A stretch of 64,000 nucleotides of DNA from Tillus elongatus (lineage: Eukaryota > Arthropoda > Insecta > Coleoptera > Cleridae): positions 118,402,858-118,466,857 of the forward strand of contig OZ023265.1 of assembly GCA_964006375.1 (NCBI GenBank), in the 5' to 3' direction. The notes under the pieces are model-generated. The model did no database searches, was not told the origin of the DNA, and saw only the letters and a program-made list of their open reading frames with translations. Positions 63,458 through 64,000 of this stretch are shown one piece after another; position 1 is the first letter of the stretch; the number at the start of each line of letters is the position of its first letter. The position numbers and the translations under genes are program-made.

Positions 63458-64000
63458 GACAAGAAAATTTTACTTACATCCCCAGAATTGGAAAAAGTCA
63501 AGATGCTGGTGGATTCAGCTCAAGTAATTCATAGGGTAATTAGAACTGAAAACTCAAGACAATTCTTGGCCACCCTTAAGAAGCAAATGAGAGAAACATA
63601 CACAAGTGAAGTTAAAAGAAGGAATAATGAACATATTAATGCCGCAGACAATAAAATTAAAGCTGTATGGACGATAATCAACAAAGAGAGAGGCAAACGA
63701 CGCTGTTCAAGCTTGGAAACTGCTCTTAATGCGAATCAACTTAATAATCATTTTACAAGTGTCGGTATAAATGTGTCTAGTAGCCTTAATCACTCAGTAA
63801 ATGAGGCTATGGGTATGCTTCATAATAAAAAGAATAGAAATCTGCACACCATGTTTTTGTACTCAACAACCAATGAAGAACTGACCAACATTGTGAAAAT
63901 TTTTAAAAATAAGCACTCATCTGATATATATGGAATGACAGTTCCATTGTTAAAGGAAGTATTTCCTATCATAGTTAGCTGTTTGTGTGAGGTGCTTAAT
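63458..64000 (+). pseudogene. Non-LTR retrotransposon ORF2 fragment, runs off the window
   Basis: About 181 codons are open from 63458 to the edge. Landmarks are KAVWTIINKERG, LNNHFTSVG and EELTNIVKIFKNKHSSDIYG then MTVPLLKEVFP. They match the linker and start of the reverse-transcriptase domain in Jockey/CR1-like elements (FNxYFxxIG ... IxxLKxKKSxDxxGIxxxLLK). The catalytic YxDD block would lie outside the window. A stop just upstream (63455-63457) and the other-frame continuation suggest at least one frameshift, so it is probably inactive. Confidence 0.75.

Overview
The window is nuclear DNA of an arthropod, almost certainly an insect. The evidence is spliceosomal introns, an insect-type tetraspanin gene, a matrix metalloproteinase (MMP), a POT/SLC15-type transporter and a repeat fauna typical of insects: DUF4817 mariner-like elements, tRNA-derived SINEs, a Ty3/Gypsy element and non-LTR elements. 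The order cannot be fixed from sequence alone. Most of the window is AT-rich repeat DNA, with a dozen or so (TA)n tracts. The main host gene is easy to miss because its exons are tiny. A tetraspanin on the minus strand has coding exon 1 at 46316-46393 and exon 2 at 557-745. The two join in phase, giving one intron of about 45.6 kb, so nearly everything between 0.7 and 46.3 kb is intronic. Later exons lie left of the window. Layout inside the intron: a decayed Ty3/Gypsy element with LTRs (1.7-5.7 kb); an internally deleted mariner-like transposase (7.0-8.5 kb); a SINE; a non-LTR RNase H fragment (9.5-10.4 kb); a nearly perfect 6.1-kb palindrome with arms of about 2.86 kb (10.7-16.8 kb); a foldback element (18.65-19.73 kb); and an intact intronless divergent POT-family gene (22.2-24.3 kb, minus). 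Next come a SINE carrying a GC-box VNTR (26.0-26.4 kb), a 217-bp tandem repeat (27.2-27.96 kb), and a cluster at 29.7-34.4 kb. That cluster holds pieces of a protein-primed family-B DNA polymerase element (plus strand), an intronless MMP reading frame broken by one stop (minus strand), and a small Cys-rich ORF with its own TATA box. A 1-kb tandem duplication (35.1-37.1 kb) and a GC-rich hairpin (40.9-41.1 kb) follow. Upstream of the tetraspanin (46.4-64 kb) lie SINEs, decayed mariner-like transposases and a tandem duplication at 57.8-58.4 kb. The best-preserved mobile element is at 59406-63096: a 3.7-kb DNA transposon with 37-bp inverted termini, at least seven internal copies of an ATCGTAAGCGAC-like motif, and a three-exon gene for a DDE-like transposase of about 808 residues. 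A non-LTR reverse-transcriptase ORF runs off the right edge. The genes do not form a pathway. The most interesting items are the giant intron and its nested intronless genes, the MMP inside fragments of a polymerase-bearing viral-like element in permuted order, the recent long palindrome, the transposon with dispersed motif copies, and the recurrent placement of (TA)n tracts inside one dispersed repeat family.
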